Part shown: positions 60,774 through 64,000 of the stretch, piece after piece
How the letters are laid out: every line of letters starts with the position of its first letter
Numbering within the stretch: position 1 is the stretch's first letter
NCBI RefSeq assembly: GCF_024753205.1
Contig: NZ_JANUGZ010000007.1
Span: 1-64,000 of the forward strand
DNA: 64,000 bases
Reading direction: 5' to 3'
Origin: Massilia aurea
GTDB taxonomy: Bacteria > Pseudomonadota > Gammaproteobacteria > Burkholderiales > Burkholderiaceae_D
The notes under the pieces: model-generated
Databases searched by the model: none
The model's input: only the letters and a program-made list of their open reading frames with translations
Told to the model about the DNA's origin: nothing
Made by a program: the position numbers and the translations under genes

Positions 60774-61340
60774 ATGTCTGACAAAGAAGCTTTCACCGAA
60801 CACGACTGGCGTCGTCTATTGAAGACGCTGGGCGAAAATCCGGACCGTCCCGGCCTGATCGAAACGCCTGCGCGCGTGACCAAGGCCTGGAAGCACTGGA
60901 CGTCGGGCTATGACCAGAATCCGGTGGAAGTGCTCAAGGCATTCGAAGACGGCGCCGAAGAATACAACGAGCTGATCGTCGTGCGTGGCATCCCTGTCTA
61001 CAGCCATTGTGAGCACCACCTGGCGCCGTTCTTCGGCAAGGCCACCGTTGGCTATCTGCCGAACGGCAAAATCGTCGGCCTGTCGAAGCTGACCCGCCTG
61101 GTCGATATCTTTTCCAAGCGCCTGCAGGTGCAGGAACGCATGACGATGCAGATCGCCAATGCGCTGATGGAAGTGCTGGAACCAAAAGCAGTCGGCGTGG
61201 TCATCAAGTGCCGCCACCTGTGCATGGAAAGCCGTGGCATCCGCGCCATCGGCGAAGAAACCATCACCTCGACCCTGCTGGGCGAGCTGCAGCCGAACCT
61301 GGCACTGCGAACCGAGTTCCTGGCGCTGGCACGGGACTAG
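60774..61340 (+). CDS. folE: GTP cyclohydrolase I
   Basis: A 188-residue enzyme that opens GTP to 7,8-dihydroneopterin triphosphate, first step of folate synthesis. The catalytic zinc motif VYSHCEHHLAPFFGKATVGYLP and the second Cys segment VVIKCRHLCMESRGI are intact. SKLTRLVDIFSKRLQVQERMTMQI is a standard substrate-binding helix. Single gene with no operon partner in sight. Confidence 0.95.
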   Translation: MSDKEAFTEHDWRRLLKTLGENPDRPGLIETPARVTKAWKHWTSGYDQNPVEVLKAFEDGAEEYNELIVVRGIPVYSHCEHHLAPFFGKATVGYLPNGKIVGLSKLTRLVDIFSKRLQVQERMTMQIANALMEVLEPKAVGVVIKCRHLCMESRGIRAIGEETITSTLLGELQPNLALRTEFLALARD

Positions 61341-61376
61341 CTAGGTTCAGCTATTCCGGGTAGACTGTAAATACAG

Positions 61377-61750
61377 CTAGGGAACCTGTTCCAGATGCGG
61401 GCCTCCAAGCTGTTTTGGAGGTCACCATGGACCGAGCTGTCTACCCCAGCGATATCCCCCGCGAACACTTCGAGGTCGTGCGCGCCATGCTTGAAGCGGC
61501 GCGCCGCAAGACGCGCCCGCGCAAGCACGATTTGTACGACGTGTTTTGCGCCGTGTTGTATTTTTTGCACACCGGCGCCACCTGGCGCGCGATGCCACCC
61601 GATTTCCCCCCGTGGCGCACGGTGCACGAGTATTTCACGCAGTGGACCATGCAACGCGAGAACGGCCAGTCGCTGCTTGAAAGCGTGCTCGAGAAATCAG
61701 GCCGTGAGATCGAGCTCGCGCGATTGCGCGCGCTGACGCAGCGCTACTGA
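61377..61750 (+). mobile_element. IS5-family remnant
   Basis: A CTAG at 61377-61380 followed by GGAACCTGTTCCAG fits the left end of an IS5-type element with its target site, as in the MITE near 20.4 kb. Only the 5' part of the transposase gene follows and no right end was found before the minus-strand lipoprotein gene, so the element is truncated. Confidence 0.6.
61427..61750 (+). pseudogene. Truncated IS5-family transposase (DUF4096 domain)
   Basis: A 107-residue ORF with GGAGGT six bases before the ATG. It matches the N-terminal insertion-element domain of IS5-like transposases: YDVFCAVLYFLHTGATWRAMPPDFPPWRTVHEYFTQW is the DUF4096 signature. The DDE catalytic part is absent, because the frame ends at SGREIELARLRALTQRY and the next gene runs in the opposite direction. 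Not active on its own. Confidence 0.8.
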
Positions 61751-61753
61751 GCG

Positions 61754-62170
61754 TTATTCGCTGGCCGCTTCCGGCTTCTCGAAGTTGAGCTTGTTGTCGC
61801 TGTTCAGCGTGAAGCTTCCCAGCGGCAGGCCGGTGACGGCATCGGGGTCGGGCGCCTTCAGTTCACTACAGGTCGTGGTGTCGATCTGCCATGCCTGGTC
61901 GTCTGCGCGCAGCGTGTAGACATTGTTGCCGTTGCCGAACAGTTCGACCTGCAAGTCGGCCAGCCACACTGAGCCCAGCTCGTACTGGCGCTGGCAATCC
62001 GGCAGGCGCGACATGACGACGCGCAGCGTGCCTTCTTTCGTCCAGAAATTGTCCTTCTCCACCTTCAGCGTGATCGCATGATCGGTATTCAGGTCGATCA
62101 CGTACGTCGACGTCTCGATGAAGCAGCCGCTCAGCAGCAGCGGAGCCAGGAAGATGAGGGGAAGGCGCAT
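61754..62170 (-). CDS. Hypothetical lipoprotein
   Basis: A 138-residue exported protein. The signal ends with the lipobox LLLSGC (Cys16), so it should be lipidated and anchored to a membrane. The mature part starts FIETSTYVIDLNTDHAITLKVEKDNFW and contains paired cysteines (RLPDCQRQYE, DTTTCSELK) that may form a disulfide. An upstream in-frame ATG at 62188 is an alternative. No named family was recognised. Confidence 0.75.
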   Translation of the reverse strand: MRLPLIFLAPLLLSGCFIETSTYVIDLNTDHAITLKVEKDNFWTKEGTLRVVMSRLPDCQRQYELGSVWLADLQVELFGNGNNVYTLRADDQAWQIDTTTCSELKAPDPDAVTGLPLGSFTLNSDNKLNFEKPEAASE

Positions 62171-62220
62171 GAAAGGTCCGTTGTTCATTGATGCAGTTGC
62201 TGCCGAGTATAGCAACTGGC

Positions 62221-62880
62221 CTATGCGTCCGGGCAATTCCGTGGCGGGCACGTTTGGCTTGCGAGCGACAGCAGATCCGCGGGCGTCCCGAACTCGCGCT
62301 CCGGGGCCACCCGGCGCAGCGCTTCCATCGACGCATAGCCCCAGCCGACCGCCCCGAACGCGATCCCGGCCCGGCGCGCGGCGTCGCCATCGGTGGTCTG
62401 GTCGCCCACATACAACGCCTCGATGGCCGGCACCGTGGCACGGCGCACGACCTTGCGGATGCGCGCCGCCTTGCCGAAGATCGACATGCCGCATTCGTAC
62501 TGTCCCATCAGGCCTGCCAGTTCCGGTCCCAGCACGTGGCGCACATTGTCTTCGGCATTGGATGACACCACCGCCAGCCGCACGCCATTGCGGTCGAGCT
62601 CGCGTAGCGTGTGGGCGATGCCGTCGAACAGCGCGATGCGGCCGGTGGCGCCGCGCATGCGGTCGATGAACGAGCGCGAGGCGATCGGCAACTTCCAGGC
62701 CGGCATCCCGACATGGCGCATGATGTCGCGCGGGCCGTAGTGGCGCAGTTGCTCGGCCTGCGCCGCGTCGACGCGCCGGAAACCGTGCTGATCGGCGATC
62801 TCATTGAACACGCTCATGAAGAAAGGCCACGAGTCGGCCAGCGTGCCGTCGAAGTCGAAGATCGCCAGGCGATAGCTCAT
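62221..62880 (-). CDS. HAD-superfamily phosphatase (phosphoglycolate phosphatase-like)
   Basis: A 219-residue hydrolase. HAD motif I is FDFDGTLADS at the N-terminus, motif II VVSSNAED, motif III lysine in IFGKAARIRKVV, and motif IV YVGDQTTDGDAARRAG. Together these match the Gph/PGP-like group. The cap region (PFFMSVFNEIADQHGF to RMRGATGRIALFDGIA) is standard. The exact substrate cannot be told. Confidence 0.88.
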   Translation of the reverse strand: MSYRLAIFDFDGTLADSWPFFMSVFNEIADQHGFRRVDAAQAEQLRHYGPRDIMRHVGMPAWKLPIASRSFIDRMRGATGRIALFDGIAHTLRELDRNGVRLAVVSSNAEDNVRHVLGPELAGLMGQYECGMSIFGKAARIRKVVRRATVPAIEALYVGDQTTDGDAARRAGIAFGAVGWGYASMEALRRVAPEREFGTPADLLSLASQTCPPRNCPDA

Positions 62881-62955
62881 GCGCGGGTCAGTGGAGTAGA
62901 AGTCATGCGGCGATTATAGAGACCGCCGCGCCGGCATGTCGTCGGCACGCACCTG

Positions 62956-63870
62956 TCAGCGCATCGCCTGCAGGCCGCCCGCCTGGAGCGACTGGCGCAA
63001 CCGCGTCGCATCGCGCCCTGGCGACAGGCCGAAGAAGCGCGCGTATTCGCGCGAAAACTGCGAGCTGCTTTCGTAGCCCACCGCATGGCCGGCGCGCGCC
63101 GCGTCGATCGACCCGGCGAGCATCAGCCGCCGCGCTTCTTGCAGGCGTAGCTGCTTCTGATATTGCAGCGGACTCATCGAAGTCACGGTCTTGAAGTGCT
63201 CGTGCAGCGTCGACGAACTCATGCCCACCTCGCCGGCCAGGCGCTCGACGCTCAGTGGCCGGTTGTAGTGATCCTTGATCCAGCAGATGGCGCGGGTGAC
63301 CTGCGCGATGCGTCCATCGCCGCGCGCGCAATGGCGCACGGTGTCGGCATGCTCGCCGGTCAGCAGGCGATAGTGAAACTCCTTCAGCAGCAGCGGCGCG
63401 AGCACCGCGATGTCGTGGGGTGCATCGAGCAGGCGCACGAGGCGGTTGGCGACCTCGAGCAGCGCGGGCGTGGTCTCGCTCAGAAACAGTCCGCGCGCCG
63501 GGGGCGTGCCGCGCGCGGCCGGCCGCGCCGGCAGTTCGAGGTCGAGCGCGGCGAGCAACTGCGCGTCGAGATCGACCCGCAGGCACAGATAGGGTTCATC
63601 CTCGGTCGCCAGCGTCACGCAGCCGGTCACCGGCAAATCGACCGACACCACCAGGAACTTGGCCGTGTCGTAGCGGTAGTCAGTGCCGCCCAGCGAGACC
63701 AGCTTGGCGCCCTGCGCGATGATGCACACCGCCGGCGTGTGCACGACACGCAGCGGTTCGGTCGTCTGGCCGCTGCGGATCAGCCACACGCCGGGGATCG
63801 GACTCTGGTGCATGCCGTCGCCGGGGGCGTGCTGCGCAATCTGGGTAGCGAGGTCGCGGATCGCTTGCAT
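62956..63870 (-). CDS. AraC family regulator (AraC_N type)
   Basis: A 304-residue regulator if started at MQAIRDLATQ, the position that fits AraC_N-type homologues; an in-frame ATG at 63903 would add eleven residues. The N-terminal domain shows VVHTPAVCIIAQGAKLVSLGGTDYRYD and YLVVSVDLPVTGCV-like strands typical of AraC_N (PF06719). The C-terminal pair of helix-turn-helix motifs reads LSVERLAGEVGMSSSTLHEHFK and AGHAVGYESSSQFSREYARFFG. The regulated gene is probably outside the window. Confidence 0.9.
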   Translation of the reverse strand: MQAIRDLATQIAQHAPGDGMHQSPIPGVWLIRSGQTTEPLRVVHTPAVCIIAQGAKLVSLGGTDYRYDTAKFLVVSVDLPVTGCVTLATEDEPYLCLRVDLDAQLLAALDLELPARPAARGTPPARGLFLSETTPALLEVANRLVRLLDAPHDIAVLAPLLLKEFHYRLLTGEHADTVRHCARGDGRIAQVTRAICWIKDHYNRPLSVERLAGEVGMSSSTLHEHFKTVTSMSPLQYQKQLRLQEARRLMLAGSIDAARAGHAVGYESSSQFSREYARFFGLSPGRDATRLRQSLQAGGLQAMR

Positions 63871-64000
63871 GAACAGTTTCTCAGGTCGGTGAACAACGTG
63901 CATTAGACCACCGACGGGGCGTGCGATGGTCCTGGAAGATTGCACAATCCTCCGGCAAGGCAGCCGCTGCCGACAACACTCACACGCAGGGCGTGCCGTC

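Noticed and set aside
1..64000. CRISPR arrays, tRNA and rRNA genes
   Set aside because: No regular direct repeats with unique spacers and no tRNA-like or rRNA-like segments were noticed, though reading by eye could miss a single tRNA.

Overview
The window looks like a chromosomal segment of a GC-rich betaproteobacterium, most likely an Oxalobacteraceae relative (Massilia/Telluria type). That placement is inferred from gene content and base composition, not from a marker gene. Two regions differ sharply. Positions 1 to about 17.6 kb are lower in GC, with long gaps, many palindromes, a serine recombinase, an H-NS-like protein, broken genes and a duplicated scar; this reads as a horizontally acquired island. 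From about 17.7 kb to the end the DNA is dense, GC-rich, operon-organised core or niche-adaptation chromosome. No rRNA, tRNA or CRISPR array was seen.

Island, copper part (1-8.1 kb): two DUF305 proteins, an NTF2-like exported protein, CopC, CopD, a Cys-rich exported protein, a cysteine-packed Csp-type copper-storage protein, and a P1B copper ATPase behind a textbook CueR/MerR-type promoter. An ATP-grasp-like protein with cysteine-rich ends follows the ATPase. Its last 200 bases and downstream flank are repeated 1.6 kb further on as a frameshifted fragment fused to a patatin-like N-terminus.

Island, mobile and defence part (8.2-17.6 kb): small membrane proteins, an H-NS paralogue, a HAD-like protein behind tandem palindromes, a frameshifted XRE regulator, a resolvase with a res-like site, and a three-gene minus-strand cassette. 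The cassette encodes a Cap4/DUF4297-type nuclease, an SMC/Rad50-like ATPase with a zinc hook, and a 100-residue protein. It has the layout of an ABC-three-component (Lamassu-like) anti-phage system and is the best candidate for an undescribed system variant here. An XRE regulator behind a perfect 21-bp inverted repeat closes the island.

Core part: a kynurenine pathway pair (kynA, kynU) with a VOC protein; a CTAG-flanked MITE; then a cobalamin riboswitch controlling an exported, membrane-anchored CobN-like chelatase, an ExbB-like and a DUF2149 (ExbD-like) protein, a TonB-dependent receptor and a PepSY reductase. This looks like a dedicated corrinoid/tetrapyrrole-metal uptake and processing system. 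Next come a gluconate-linked catabolic operon (gntK, TonB receptor, GntP permease, beta-helix lyase/hydrolase, ThuA), a six-gene Mrp Na+/H+ antiporter operon, and a beta-glucan/cello-oligosaccharide locus (LacI regulator, TonB receptor, GH1, MFS, GH9 fused to a UPF0303/HbpS-like domain). The tail holds ohr, an MFS exporter, two AraC regulators, nudC, a membrane protein, folE, an IS5-type transposase fragment, a lipoprotein and a HAD phosphatase.
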